Part shown: piece after piece, positions 1 through 8,737 of the stretch
Position numbering within the stretch: the first letter of the stretch is position 1
How the letters are laid out: the number at the start of each line of letters is the position of its first letter
Source of the DNA: Streptomyces showdoensis
GTDB taxonomy: Bacteria; Actinomycetota; Actinomycetes; Streptomycetales; Streptomycetaceae
Direction: 5' to 3'
DNA: 64,000 nucleotides
Assembly: GCF_039535475.1 (NCBI RefSeq)
Contig: NZ_BAAAXG010000028.1
Coordinates: forward strand, 310,001 to 374,000
Translations under genes and position numbers: made by a program
The notes under the pieces: generated by a model
Told to the model about the DNA's origin: nothing
What the model saw: only the letters and a program-made list of their open reading frames with translations
Database searches by the model: none

Positions 1-384
1 GACGGGGAGCTGGAAGGAGTTCAGGCGCTTGCGCTCGGCCTCGCGGGCGGCGCGCTCCTGGGCGGCACGGATCTCCTTGGCGCGGGCCTCGGCCTTGCGC
101 TTCGCCTCGGCGGCGGCCTTGACCCGGGCGGCGGCCTCGACGGCCTCCTTCTCCTGGGCGTCGGCCTGGGCGTCGACGCGGTCGGAGAGCGACTCGGCCG
201 TGATCACCTGGGTGAGGCCGGTGTCCTCCGGGGAAGCGGGCTCCGTGTCGGCGGCGAGCGCCGGGGAGGCCAGGGTGCCGATGACGCCGGTCGTCGCGAG
301 GGTCGCCACACCGGCGATGCCCACGGAGCGGCGCGCCATGCGGCTCGGACCACGATGCTTCCCGGTGGCACGGGTGAACGCCAT
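1..384 (-). CDS. Secreted M23-type cell-wall peptidase, 5' part only
   Basis: Only the first 128 codons are inside the window; the gene continues past position 1. The ATG at 384 opens a Sec-type signal peptide: a basic start (MAFTRATGKHRGPSR), a hydrophobic core, then an ALA-A cleavage site near residue 49. A highly charged Ala/Glu/Lys/Arg-rich coiled-coil-like segment follows (about residues 75-122) before the frame runs into QLPV at the edge. This architecture (signal, coiled linker, then a C-terminal M23/LysM-type hydrolase domain) and the c-di-AMP riboswitch just upstream match the riboswitch-controlled peptidoglycan hydrolases of Streptomyces. The catalytic domain is outside the window, so the M23 assignment is inference. 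It would be exported to cut peptidoglycan. Confidence 0.75.
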   Translation of the reverse strand, partial: MAFTRATGKHRGPSRMARRSVGIAGVATLATTGVIGTLASPALAADTEPASPEDTGLTQVITAESLSDRVDAQADAQEKEAVEAAARVKAAAEAKRKAEARAKEIRAAQERAAREAERKRLNSFQLPV

Positions 385-404
385 GTAGTGGCTGATCCTT
401 TCCT

Positions 405-575
405 TCCCTCTCGCCTACCGGGTTAGCTGACGGGTTCGGAGCAGGAAGGTCTCCTACGGGCCCCTCCGCTCGCCGAGCGAAGGCGTCCGATTCACCCCAG
501 GGACTGCGATGGGTCCCCGGCTCCCCAGGCTCGCGCCTTACGGGGACTCGGCGATGACTGTCCGTTGCCGCGGAT
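405..575 (-). promoter_or_regulatory. ydaO/yuaA-type c-di-AMP riboswitch
   Basis: Read on the minus strand, the leader between the promoter and the peptidase ATG holds the conserved blocks of the ydaO family in order: GAGCCTGGGGAGCCGGGGA (about 531-513), GGGGTGAATCGGACG (about 501-485), then CCGAACCCGTCAGCTAACC with a following GTAGGCG (about 441-412). These motifs and their order are diagnostic of the c-di-AMP-sensing OFF riboswitch placed before resuscitation and cell-wall hydrolase genes in actinobacteria. The exact 5' boundary is estimated by eye. Confidence 0.88.
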
Positions 576-608
576 GCGGCGTCGTACAACGGCCGGACAG
601 ACGGATCG

Positions 609-638
609 AAGCTAGGCCGATCTTCTGTCAATCGCCAA
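609..638 (-). promoter_or_regulatory. Candidate promoter of the riboswitch-controlled peptidase
   Basis: On the minus strand TTGGCG (638-633) and TAGCTT (614-609) are separated by 18 bp, just upstream of the riboswitch. The -35 and -10 matches are moderate and no start site is known. Confidence 0.4.
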
Positions 639-712
639 ACAGACACGCGCTTTTGTAAGACATGCCACAGGGCAGAAGATCACACTCACTGCCAATACGG
701 ACAAAAAGGAAT

Positions 713-740
713 GACCCCGACGAACCAGGTCGTCGGGGTC
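713..740. terminator. Hairpin terminator between the peptidase leader and the M16 genes
   Basis: Perfect 10-bp inverted repeat GACCCCGACG / CGTCGGGGTC (713-722 and 731-740) with an 8-base loop, 27 bp past the stop codon of the M16 operon. It has no clear T-run, as is usual in Streptomyces. Confidence 0.7.
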
Positions 741-766
741 CCCGTACCCGCGTGACAGCGGCTCAA

Positions 767-2164
767 TCAGCCGGTCACGACGGTCACTTCGCCGATGCCG
801 AGGGCCCGCACCGGCTCCTCGATCTGCGCCGCGTCACCGACGAGCACGGTGACGAGCCGGTCCACCGGGAAGGCGTTGACCACGGCCGCGGTCGCCTCCA
901 CCGTGCCGGTCTCGGCGAGCCGCGCGTACAACTGCGCCTGGTAGTCGTCCGCGAGGTGCTGCTCGACCTGGTCGGCGAGCGTGCCCGCGACGGAGGCGGC
1001 CGTCTCGTACTTGAGCGGCGCGACCCCCACCAGGTTCTGCACGGCCACGTCGCGCTCGGCGTCCGTCAGGCCGTCGGCGGCGAGGGTGCGCAGCACCTTC
1101 CACAGGTCGTCAAGTGCCGGACCCGTGTTGGGGGTGTCGACCGAGCCGCTGATGGCGAGCAGCGACGCCCCGTTGCCCTCGCCGTCGGAGCGCAGCACCT
1201 GGCCGAAGGCGCGCACGCCGTACGTGTAGCCCTTCTCCTCGCGCAGGACGCGGTCCAGGCGGGAGGTGAGGGTGCCGCCGAGGCAGTACGTGCCGAGCAC
1301 CTGGGCCGCCCAGACGCGGTCGTGGCGGTCGGCGCCGACACGGCCGATGAGCAGCTGGGTCTGGACGGCTCCGGGGCGGTCCACGATGACGACGCGGCCG
1401 GTGTCGTCGGCCGTGACGGGCGGCATGGGCCGCAGGGCGGCCGGGGTGCCCGTCCAGGCGCCGAGCGTCTCGGCGAGCACCTTGTCGAGGTCGACGTCGG
1501 TGAGGTCGCCGACGACCACGGCGGTGGCCGTGGCGGGCCGGACGTGCGCGTCGAAGAAGGCGCGGACGGCGGCGGCGTCGATCGCGGCGACGGTCTCCTC
1601 CGTGCCCTGGCGCGGCCGGGAGACGCGCGCGTCGGCCGGGAACAGCTCCTTGGAGAGCTGCTTGGCCGCGCGACGGGCCGGATTGGCCGTCTCGTGCGGG
1701 ATCTCGTCGAGCCGGTTGTTCACCAGCCGCTCGATCTCGGACTCCTCGAACGCCGGGGCGATCAGCGCCTCGGAGAGCAGGCCGAGCGCCTTGGGCAGCC
1801 GGGAGACCGGGACCTCCAGGGAGACCCGCACGCCCGGGTGGTCGGCGGCCGCGTCGAGGGTGGCGCCGCAGCGCTCCAGCTCCGCGGCGAACTCCTCGGC
1901 GGTGTGCTGGTCGGTGCCCTCGGACAGGGCGCGGGCCATGATCGTGGCCACGCCGTCCAGGCCCTCCGGCTCGGCGTCCAGCGGGGCGTCGAGGGAGATC
2001 TCGACGGCCACCACCTGCTGGCCGGGGCGGTGGCAGCGCAGCACCGTCAGCCCGTTGTCCAGCGCGCCGCGCTCCGGGGCCGGGAAGGCCCAGGGCTTGG
2101 CCTCGCCCGGCTGGGGCTGCGGGTGGAAGGTCATGCTCGTCAAAGACGCGGCAGCGTCGGTCAC
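767..2164 (-). CDS. M16 family peptidase-like protein, non-catalytic subunit
   Basis: 465 aa from a GTG that overlaps the stop of the upstream M16 gene (GTGA, 2164-2161), implying translational coupling; an ATG ten codons later (2134) is an alternative start. It has the two-lobed M16 fold pattern, but the position of the HxxEH zinc motif reads [14 protein letters not shown], so no zinc site is present. It keeps the C-terminal substrate-binding R/Y segment ([13 protein letters not shown]). This is the pattern of the partner subunit of a heterodimeric bacterial M16B protease: one chain supplies zinc, the other supplies the R/Y pair. No signal peptide is seen, so it is probably cytoplasmic. Substrate unknown. 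Confidence 0.9.
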   Translation of the reverse strand: MTDAAASLTSMTFHPQPQPGEAKPWAFPAPERGALDNGLTVLRCHRPGQQVVAVEISLDAPLDAEPEGLDGVATIMARALSEGTDQHTAEEFAAELERCGATLDAAADHPGVRVSLEVPVSRLPKALGLLSEALIAPAFEESEIERLVNNRLDEIPHETANPARRAAKQLSKELFPADARVSRPRQGTEETVAAIDAAAVRAFFDAHVRPATATAVVVGDLTDVDLDKVLAETLGAWTGTPAALRPMPPVTADDTGRVVIVDRPGAVQTQLLIGRVGADRHDRVWAAQVLGTYCLGGTLTSRLDRVLREEKGYTYGVRAFGQVLRSDGEGNGASLLAISGSVDTPNTGPALDDLWKVLRTLAADGLTDAERDVAVQNLVGVAPLKYETAASVAGTLADQVEQHLADDYQAQLYARLAETGTVEATAAVVNAFPVDRLVTVLVGDAAQIEEPVRALGIGEVTVVTG

Positions 2165-3510
2165 TGGTCCGCTCCCTCTTCCTCGTCGCTCTCGCTGTCG
2201 CCGTCGGCGCCCACCGGTTCGTAGACCAGCACCGCGCGGTTGTCCGGGCGCAGCTTGGCCTTGGCGACCTCCTGCACCTCCTCGGCGCTGATGTCGAGGA
2301 CCCGGTGCACGGCGGTCAGGGCCAGCTGGGGGTCGCCGAACAGCACCGCGTACCGGCACAGTTCGTCGGCGCGGCCGGCGACCGTGCCGAGCCGGTCCAG
2401 CCACTCGCGCTCCAACTGTGCCTGCGCGCGCTCCATCTCCTCGGGCGTCGGGCCCTCGGCGGCGAAACGGGCCAGCTCGTCGTCGACGGCCGACTCGATC
2501 CGCGGCACCTCGACACCGCCGGAGGTCTTCACGTCCAGCCAGCCCAGGGAGGGCGCGCCGGCCAGCCGCAGCAGCCCGAAGCCCGCGGCGACGGCCGTGC
2601 GGTCGCGGCGGACCAGACGGTTGTGGAGACGGGAGGACTCGCCGCCGCCGAGGATCGTCAGGGCCAGGTCGGCCGCGTCACACGCGCGGGTGCCGTCGTG
2701 CGGCAGCCGGTAGGCGGCCATCAGCGCGCGGGCCGGGACCTCCTCCTCGATGACCTCGCGCAGCTGCCCGCCGATGACCTCGGGCAGGTCGCCGGAGCGC
2801 GGCTCGGGCTTCCCGTCGTGGCCCGGGATCGAGCCGAAGTACTTCTCGACCCAGGCGAGCGTCTGCTCGGGGTCGATGTCGCCGACGACCGACAGCACCG
2901 CGTTGTTCGGCGCGTAGTACGTACGGAAGAAGTTCCGCGCGTCCTCGAGGGTGGCGGCGTCCAGGTCGGCCATGGAGCCGATCGGCGTGTGGTGGTACGG
3001 GTGGCCCTCGGGGTACGCGAGGGCGGTGAGGCGCTCGAACGCGGTGCCGTACGGCACGTTGTCGTACCGCTGGCGGCGCTCGTTCTTGACGACGTCGCGC
3101 TGGTTCTCCATGGACTCGTCGTCCAGGGCGGCGAGCAGCGAGCCCATCCGGTCGGCCTCCAGCCAGAGCGCGAGCTCCAGCTGGTGCGCCGGCATGGTCT
3201 CGAAGTAGTTGGTGCGCTCGAAGCTCGTGGTGCCGTTGAGCGAGCCGCCGGCGCCCTGCACGAGCTCGAAGTGGCCGTTGCCGTGGACCTGCTTCGAGCC
3301 CTGGAACATCAGGTGCTCGAAGAGGTGGGCGAGACCGGTGCGGCCCGCGACCTCGTGGCGCGAGCCGACGTCGTACCAGAGGCAGACCGCGGCGACCGGG
3401 GTCAGGTGGTCCTCCGAGAGCACCACGCGCAGGCCGTTGGCCAGCCGGTGCTCGGTCGCTGTCAGGCCGCCGGAGCCGGCCTCGGCCGTGGCCGTGTGAC
3501 CCATGGGCAT
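2161..3510 (-). CDS. M16 family zinc metallopeptidase, catalytic subunit
   Basis: 449 aa. The ATG at 3510 follows AAGGGACG at good spacing; other frame openings upstream lack an RBS. The zinc signature HLFEH (H62, E65, H66) sits in [14 protein letters not shown], with the downstream glutamates in a [10 protein letters not shown] region, as in mitochondrial processing peptidase beta and pitrilysin-like M16B enzymes. Homologous N- and C-terminal halves are visible, and the tail is acidic ([11 protein letters not shown]). It is the first gene of a two-gene operon; its stop overlaps the start of the zinc-less partner, so a heterodimer is the expected form. It lies divergent from parC. Confidence 0.93.
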   Translation of the reverse strand: MPMGHTATAEAGSGGLTATEHRLANGLRVVLSEDHLTPVAAVCLWYDVGSRHEVAGRTGLAHLFEHLMFQGSKQVHGNGHFELVQGAGGSLNGTTSFERTNYFETMPAHQLELALWLEADRMGSLLAALDDESMENQRDVVKNERRQRYDNVPYGTAFERLTALAYPEGHPYHHTPIGSMADLDAATLEDARNFFRTYYAPNNAVLSVVGDIDPEQTLAWVEKYFGSIPGHDGKPEPRSGDLPEVIGGQLREVIEEEVPARALMAAYRLPHDGTRACDAADLALTILGGGESSRLHNRLVRRDRTAVAAGFGLLRLAGAPSLGWLDVKTSGGVEVPRIESAVDDELARFAAEGPTPEEMERAQAQLEREWLDRLGTVAGRADELCRYAVLFGDPQLALTAVHRVLDISAEEVQEVAKAKLRPDNRAVLVYEPVGADGDSESDEEEGADQ

Positions 3511-3735
3511 GTACGTCCCTTCGATCGCGATGTGGAAAGTCCTGCCACTGTATGCAAGCGCGCCGACACCTGGCGAAGTTCCCGTCCCTCCACAACGTCC
3601 CTCTTCCGGGTAGCCACGGGGCGCGCGCGTGACCGCGCACGGCCTCAGGCCCGGGTCGCGGTCCCGGTTGTCAGCGGGACGGTCCACAATGGTCCGCGTC
3701 AGATCAACCTTGTTGGTGAAGGAGCCGCAGCCGCG

Positions 3736-6195
3736 ATGGCCCGCCGCAGCACGAAGACACCGCCGCCGGACGACGCGTTCGAGGAGAGAATCCTCGACAT
3801 CGACGTCGTCGACGAGATGCAGGGCTCCTTCCTCGAGTACGCGTACTCGGTGATCTACTCGCGCGCGCTGCCCGACGCCCGCGACGGGATGAAGCCCGTG
3901 CAGCGCCGGATCGTCTACCAGATGAGCGAGATGGGTCTGCGGCCCGAGCGCGGGTTCGTGAAGTGCGCCCGCGTCGTCGGCGAGGTCATGGGCAAGCTGC
4001 ACCCGCACGGCGACGCGTCGATCTACGACGCGATGGTGCGCATGGCGCAGCCCTTCTCCATGCGCCTGCCGCTGGTCGACGGCCACGGCAACTTCGGCTC
4101 CCTCGGCAACGACGACCCGCCGGCCGCCATGCGGTACACGGAGTCGCGGATGGCTCCGGCCGCGCTCATGATGACGGAGTCCATCGACGAGGACACCGTC
4201 GACTTCGCGCCGAACTACGACGGCCAGGAGCAGGAGCCCGTCGCGCTCCCCGCCGCGTATCCGAACCTCCTGGTCAACGGCGCCTCCGGCATCGCGGTCG
4301 GCATGGCCACCAACATGCCGCCGCACAACCTGGGCGAGGTCATCGCGGCCGCCCGCCACCTGATCCGCTACCCGAACGCGGACCTGGAGGCGCTGATGCG
4401 CTTCGTGCCGGGTCCCGACCTGCCGACCGGCGGCCGGATCGTCGGCCTGTCCGGCGTCAAGGACGCGTACGAGACGGGCCGCGGCACCTTCAAGATCCGC
4501 GCGACGACGTCCGTGGAGACCGTGACGGCCCGCCGCAAGGGCATCGTCGTCACCGAACTCCCCTTCAGCGTCGGCCCGGAGAAGGTGATCTCCAAGATCA
4601 AGGACCTGGTCGGCTCCAAGAAGCTCCAGGGCATCGCCGACGTCAAGGACCTCACCGACCGCAACCACGGCCTGCGCCTGGTGATCGAGATCAAGAACGG
4701 CTTCGTGCCGGAGGCGGTCCTGGAGCAGCTCTACAAGCTGACGCCGATGGAGGAGTCCTTCGGCATCAACAACGTGGCCCTGGTCGACGGCCAGCCGCTC
4801 ACCCTCGGCCTCAAGGAGCTCCTGGAGGTCTACCTCGACCACCGCTTCGAGGTGGTCCGGCGCCGCTCCGAGTTCCGCCGCGGCAAGAAGCGCGACCGGC
4901 TGCACCTGGTCGAGGGCCTGCTCGTCGCGCTGCTCGACATCGACGAGGTCATCCGGCTGATCCGGGAGAGCGAGAACTCGGCGCAGGCGAAGGAGCGCCT
5001 GATGGAGCGCTTCTCCCTGAGCGAGGTCCAGACGCAGTACATCCTGGACACCCCGCTGCGCCGGCTCACCAAGTTCGACCGGCTGGAGCTGGAGACCGAG
5101 CGCGACCGGCTCACCGGCGAGATCGACGAGCTGACCGGGATCCTGGAGTCCGACAGCGAGCTGCGCAAGCTGGTCTCGGCGGAACTGGCGGCGGTCGCGA
5201 AGAAGTTCGCCACCGACCGGCGCACGGTCCTGCTGGAGTCGGCGGGCGCCCCCGTCACGGCCGTGGCCCTGGAGGTCGCCGACGACCCGTGCCGGGTGCT
5301 GCTGTCCTCCACGGGCCTGCTCGCCCGTACGGCGACGGCCGAGGTCGCGCCCGCCGACCCGGAGGCCAAGCGCGTCAAGCACGACGCGATCGTCTCCTCG
5401 GTGGCGGCCACCCAGCGCGGCGACGTCGGTGCGGTGACCTCGGCCGGACGGCTGCTGCGGCTCGCGGTGATCGACCTCCCGCAGCTCCCCGACACGGCGG
5501 CCGCGCCGAACCTGTCGGGCGGGGCGCCGCTGGCCGAGTTCCTCTCGCTGGAGGCGGACGAGACGGTGGTCTGCCTGACCACGCTCGCCGAGACCTCGCC
5601 CGGCCTCGCGATCGGCACGCTGCAGGGCGTGGTCAAGCGCGTCGTGCCGGACTACCCGGCCAACAAGGACGAGCTGGAGGTCATCGGCCTCAAGGACGGC
5701 GACCGGATCGTCGGCGCGACGGAGCTGAGGACCGGCGAGGAGGACCTGGTCTTCATCACCTCCGACGCCCAGCTGCTGCGCTATCCGGCCTCTCAGGTGC
5801 GGCCGCAGGGACGTCCCGCGGGCGGTATGGCCGGCATCAAGCTGACGGCGGGCGCCGAGGTCATCTCCTTCACCGCCGTGGACCCGGCCGTGGACGCGGT
5901 GGTGTTCACGGTCGCCGGCTCCACGGGCACGCTGGACGCCTCGGCCGGCACGTCGGCGAAGCTGACCCCGTTCGACCAGTACCCGCGCAAGGGCCGCGCG
6001 ACGGGCGGTGTGCGCTGCCAGCGCTTCCTGAAGGGCGAGGACGTCCTCGTCCTGGCCTGGGCGGGCGCCGTCCCGGCCCACGCCGCCCAGAAGAACGGCA
6101 CCCCGTCCGAGCTCCCGGACCCGGACCCGCGCCGCGACGGCTCGGGCACCCCGCTGGCGAAGCCGGTGGAGGTCGTGGCGGGCCCGATCGGCTAG
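3736..6195 (+). CDS. parC: DNA topoisomerase IV subunit A
   Basis: 819 aa, ATG at 3736. The GyrA/ParC breakage-reunion domain starts with [21 protein letters not shown]. The catalytic tyrosine is Y134 in [12 protein letters not shown], preceded by R133, and the DNA gate segment reads [17 protein letters not shown]. The C-terminal half contains the six-bladed beta-propeller repeats of a type IIA A subunit. With ParE it forms the A2B2 enzyme that decatenates daughter chromosomes. The partner gene parE lies about 8.6 kb downstream on the opposite strand, a separated arrangement I also recall for S. coelicolor. In the quinolone-resistance region the residue equivalent to E. coli GyrA Ser83 is Ala94, as in mycobacterial GyrA. 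Choice of ParC over GyrA rests on the propeller sequence and on ParE being nearby. Confidence 0.95.
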   Translation: MARRSTKTPPPDDAFEERILDIDVVDEMQGSFLEYAYSVIYSRALPDARDGMKPVQRRIVYQMSEMGLRPERGFVKCARVVGEVMGKLHPHGDASIYDAMVRMAQPFSMRLPLVDGHGNFGSLGNDDPPAAMRYTESRMAPAALMMTESIDEDTVDFAPNYDGQEQEPVALPAAYPNLLVNGASGIAVGMATNMPPHNLGEVIAAARHLIRYPNADLEALMRFVPGPDLPTGGRIVGLSGVKDAYETGRGTFKIRATTSVETVTARRKGIVVTELPFSVGPEKVISKIKDLVGSKKLQGIADVKDLTDRNHGLRLVIEIKNGFVPEAVLEQLYKLTPMEESFGINNVALVDGQPLTLGLKELLEVYLDHRFEVVRRRSEFRRGKKRDRLHLVEGLLVALLDIDEVIRLIRESENSAQAKERLMERFSLSEVQTQYILDTPLRRLTKFDRLELETERDRLTGEIDELTGILESDSELRKLVSAELAAVAKKFATDRRTVLLESAGAPVTAVALEVADDPCRVLLSSTGLLARTATAEVAPADPEAKRVKHDAIVSSVAATQRGDVGAVTSAGRLLRLAVIDLPQLPDTAAAPNLSGGAPLAEFLSLEADETVVCLTTLAETSPGLAIGTLQGVVKRVVPDYPANKDELEVIGLKDGDRIVGATELRTGEEDLVFITSDAQLLRYPASQVRPQGRPAGGMAGIKLTAGAEVISFTAVDPAVDAVVFTVAGSTGTLDASAGTSAKLTPFDQYPRKGRATGGVRCQRFLKGEDVLVLAWAGAVPAHAAQKNGTPSELPDPDPRRDGSGTPLAKPVEVVAGPIG

Positions 6196-6432
6196 CCGGC
6201 CGATCGGCCGGCCGGTCGTCCTGTCGGCCGGCCGGTCCGGGACCCGGCTCCGGGCTGAACCGGACTGGGCTCCGGGCCCGGTAGCCGGCCTGAGTGCCGG
6301 CCCCGGTCGCCGGCCCGAGTCCCGGGCTGGTCGCCGGCCCGAGTCCCGGCCCCGGCCGCCCTGCTGGGCCCCCGGCCTCGCTCCGTACGGAAGCCCCCTG
6401 TTCCGCGTCTTCGCGCGGGGCGGGGGCTTTCG
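6196..6432. other. parC/tetR convergent intergenic region with imperfect 24-25 bp repeats
   Basis: A very GC-rich stretch between convergent genes. Three copies of a roughly 21-bp sequence beginning GGTCGCCGGCCCGAGT start at 6280 (diverged), 6305 and 6329. A terminator lies at 6391-6429. No gene is seen. Confidence 0.6.
6391..6429. terminator. Convergent terminator, parC/tetR
   Basis: AAGCCCCC (6391-6398) pairs with GGGGGCTT (6422-6429) around an inner GC-rich stem, followed by TTTCG on the + strand. It can serve both parC and the convergent tetR gene. Confidence 0.7.
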
Positions 6433-7104
6433 CTATGCCGGGCGGGCCGCGGTGGGGGCGTAGACGGCCTCGATCCCGGCGACGATCAGGCGCAGCCCCT
6501 CCTCGAAGCCGTTGTCGTGGTCGGCGAAGATCTCCGCCCCGGCCGCCGCCGCGAGCGGGTAGTCCGCGAGCCACTCCGCGCGCCGCTCCACGTCGAAGCC
6601 CTCGCGGGGCTCCCCCGGCGCCGACTCGGTGCCCTGCTCCTCGGTGACGAAGCCGAGGGTGTACATGTACGCGGTGGTGCTGGCCCGCACCGCCTGGTGC
6701 AGCGAGAAGCCCGCGTCGACGAGCGCGCCCAGCTGGAGTTCCATGTCCGCGGCGAAGTCCGTCCCGGTGAAGCGGGCCCCGCTGTAGACCTTGGCGCCGT
6801 CGCGGTAGCGCAGCAGTCCGGCGCGCAGGCCCCGGTTGACCGCGAGGATCCGTTCCTGCCAGTCGAGGTCGCCGGGCGGGCGGGTCTCGGGGTCGGCCAC
6901 CATCCGCCGGTACATCACGGTCGCCATCTCGTCGAGCAGCGCCTGCTTGTTCTTGAAGTGCCAGTAGAGCGCGGGCGCCTGGACGTTCAGCTCCTGGGCG
7001 ATCGCGCGCAGCGTCAGCCCGTCGAGGCCACGCTCGTTGAGCAGGCTGAGGGCGGTCTCCGCCACCGATGCGGGGTCCAGCCGGGTCGTCTTCTTGGTCG
7101 CCAC
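6433..7104 (-). CDS. TetR/AcrR family repressor, controls adjacent monooxygenase
   Basis: 223 aa from GTG at 7104. The N-terminal helix-turn-helix reads LTLRAIAQELNVQAPALYWHF (about residues 27-47), the classical TetR pattern, with an alpha-helical C-terminal ligand domain of the TetR_C type (TGTDFAADMELQLGALVDAG). It is divergent from a FAD monooxygenase. Two related palindromes of the form CTTAAC-N3-RTTAAG lie between the genes, the first only 25 bp upstream of this start, so autorepression plus repression of the monooxygenase is the natural model. The inducer is unknown, perhaps an aromatic compound or antibiotic substrate. Confidence 0.92.
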   Translation of the reverse strand: MATKKTTRLDPASVAETALSLLNERGLDGLTLRAIAQELNVQAPALYWHFKNKQALLDEMATVMYRRMVADPETRPPGDLDWQERILAVNRGLRAGLLRYRDGAKVYSGARFTGTDFAADMELQLGALVDAGFSLHQAVRASTTAYMYTLGFVTEEQGTESAPGEPREGFDVERRAEWLADYPLAAAAGAEIFADHDNGFEEGLRLIVAGIEAVYAPTAARPA

Positions 7105-7128
7105 TCCGTCACGGTATCCCCTTGACAG

Positions 7129-7143
7129 CTTAACGGCGTTAAG
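7129..7143. promoter_or_regulatory. TetR operator 1
   Basis: CTTAACGGCGTTAAG is a perfect 6-bp-arm palindrome with a 3-base centre. It begins two bases after a TTGACA hexamer (7122-7127) that may be the -35 of the monooxygenase promoter. Confidence 0.8.
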
Positions 7144-7164
7144 GAGATGCTCTCCATGTCGGAA

Positions 7165-7179
7165 CTTAACGCCATTAAG
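7165..7179. promoter_or_regulatory. TetR operator 2
   Basis: CTTAACGCCATTAAG has the same arms as operator 1 with one mismatch. Its centre is 36 bp from that of operator 1. It lies 26 bp before the monooxygenase ATG. Confidence 0.75.
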
Positions 7180-7204
7180 GACGCGGGAGACCGGAGGAGA
7201 CGCC

Positions 7205-8722
7205 ATGGGGACCATCAAGGCCGCGGGGCTCGTGGATGCCGCGCCTGGCACGGAGGGCGCTGCCGCCGTGGAGACGGACGTCGTCATCGTCGGGGCGGGA
7301 CCCACCGGGCTGGTGCTCGCCGTCGACCTGGCCCGCCGGGGCGTGCGCGCCCTGCTCGTCGAGAAGGCGGACCGGCTCTTCCCCGGCTCGCGCGGCAAGG
7401 GGATCCAGCCGCGCAGCCTGGAGGTGCTCGACGACCTGGGGGCCCTGCCCGGGATCCTGGCGGCGGGCTCGCTCTACCCGCGGATGCGCGCCTGGGAGGG
7501 CGCCGAGCGACAGGGCGAGTGGGACATGATGGCGCGCTCGGAGCCGACCGAGCAGGTGCCGTACGCCAATGTGCTGCTCATCCCGCAGTCCCGCACCCAG
7601 GAAGTGCTCCACGCACGCCTTCGGGAGCTCGGCGGTGACGTCCGCTTCGGCGCCGCCCTCACCGGGTTCCGCCAGTCCGCGGAAGCCGTCGAGGCGGAGC
7701 TCTCCACCGGCGAGACCGTCCGGGCCGCCTATCTGGTCGCGGCCGACGGCGGGCGCTCCACCGTCCGCAGGGCGCTCGGCATCGGCATGACGGGCGAGAC
7801 CGTCGACCCCCGCCCGATGCTCGTCGCGGACGTCCGCCTCGCCCCCTCCACGGTCGTGGACCGCGGCAACTGGCACGTCTGGCCGAAGGCGCCGGGCGGA
7901 GCCGTGGCGCTGTGCCCGCTGCCCGGGGGCGACCACTTCCAGCTCATCGCCGCCTTCGACGACGAGGCCGCCGCAGTGGACACCGCGCCCCGCGCGGTGC
8001 GCGAGCTCCTCGCCGCGCGCACGCCGCTCGCGGACGCGGACGTCGTCGAGGTGCTGTGGGCCTCCGACTTCCGTGCCCGCGCGGCGATGGCGGACCGGTT
8101 CCGCGACGGCCGGGTCTTCCTCGCGGGCGACGCGGCGCATGTGCACTCCCCCGCGGGCGGCCAGGGCCTCAACACCAGCATCCAGGACGCGTACAACCTC
8201 GGCTGGAAGCTGGGGCAGGTGCTGCGGCACGGCGCCCCGGCCGCGCTCCTCGACTCCTACGAGACCGAGCGGCTGCCCGTCGCCGCCGAGGTTCTCGGCA
8301 TCAGCACCCGCCTCCACCGGGCTAGCTCCGAGGGCGCGAACACCCAGCGGGGCGAGGAGGTCCAGCAGCTCGGGCTCGGCTACCGGGACTCGCCGCTCGC
8401 CGTGGAGACCCGGACCGGGGCGGCCCCCGACGCCCTGCGCGCCGGCGACCGCGCACCGGACGGCCCGTACGGCGGAGGCCGGCTCTTCGACCTCTTCCGG
8501 GGCCCGCACCTCACGCTGCTCGCGGTCGGCGTCCCGCTCCCGGCCCTGACGGGCGGCACGGTGCGCACGGCCCGCCTCGCCGCGTACGAGCCGTACGGCA
8601 CGGGGCTGTTCCTGATCCGCCCGGACGGGTACGTGGGCTGGGCCGGCACGAGCGCCGAGGGCCTCGACGACTACCTCGCCGTCGTCGGCGCCTCCTGCTC
8701 CGCCGTCGCGGGCCCGGCATGA
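7205..8722 (+). CDS. FAD-dependent aromatic monooxygenase (polyketide hydroxylase type)
   Basis: 505 aa, ATG at 7205 preceded by GGAGGAGACG. The three fingerprint motifs of group A flavoprotein hydroxylases are present: the dinucleotide-binding loop VIVGAGPTGL (G30-G35), the DG motif YLVAADGGRSTVRRALG, and the GD motif VFLAGDAAHVHSPAGGQGLN near residue 305. The C-terminal 100 residues form the thioredoxin-like tail typical of PgaE/RdmE/MhpA relatives. Such enzymes use NAD(P)H and O2 to hydroxylate aromatic rings; some inactivate antibiotics such as rifampicin or tetracyclines. Substrate cannot be read from sequence. Regulation by the divergent TetR is strongly suggested by the twin operators upstream. 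Confidence 0.92.
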   Translation: MGTIKAAGLVDAAPGTEGAAAVETDVVIVGAGPTGLVLAVDLARRGVRALLVEKADRLFPGSRGKGIQPRSLEVLDDLGALPGILAAGSLYPRMRAWEGAERQGEWDMMARSEPTEQVPYANVLLIPQSRTQEVLHARLRELGGDVRFGAALTGFRQSAEAVEAELSTGETVRAAYLVAADGGRSTVRRALGIGMTGETVDPRPMLVADVRLAPSTVVDRGNWHVWPKAPGGAVALCPLPGGDHFQLIAAFDDEAAAVDTAPRAVRELLAARTPLADADVVEVLWASDFRARAAMADRFRDGRVFLAGDAAHVHSPAGGQGLNTSIQDAYNLGWKLGQVLRHGAPAALLDSYETERLPVAAEVLGISTRLHRASSEGANTQRGEEVQQLGLGYRDSPLAVETRTGAAPDALRAGDRAPDGPYGGGRLFDLFRGPHLTLLAVGVPLPALTGGTVRTARLAAYEPYGTGLFLIRPDGYVGWAGTSAEGLDDYLAVVGASCSAVAGPA

Positions 8723-8737
8723 TCCGAAGGACGCGGC

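Noticed and set aside
662..6195. Very long open frames antisense to, or out of frame with, the M16 genes and parC (for example about 520 and 1300 codons)
   Set aside because: They are the usual high-GC antisense shadows: Arg/Gly/Ala/His-rich, no domains, and they mirror clear genes with correct family motifs.
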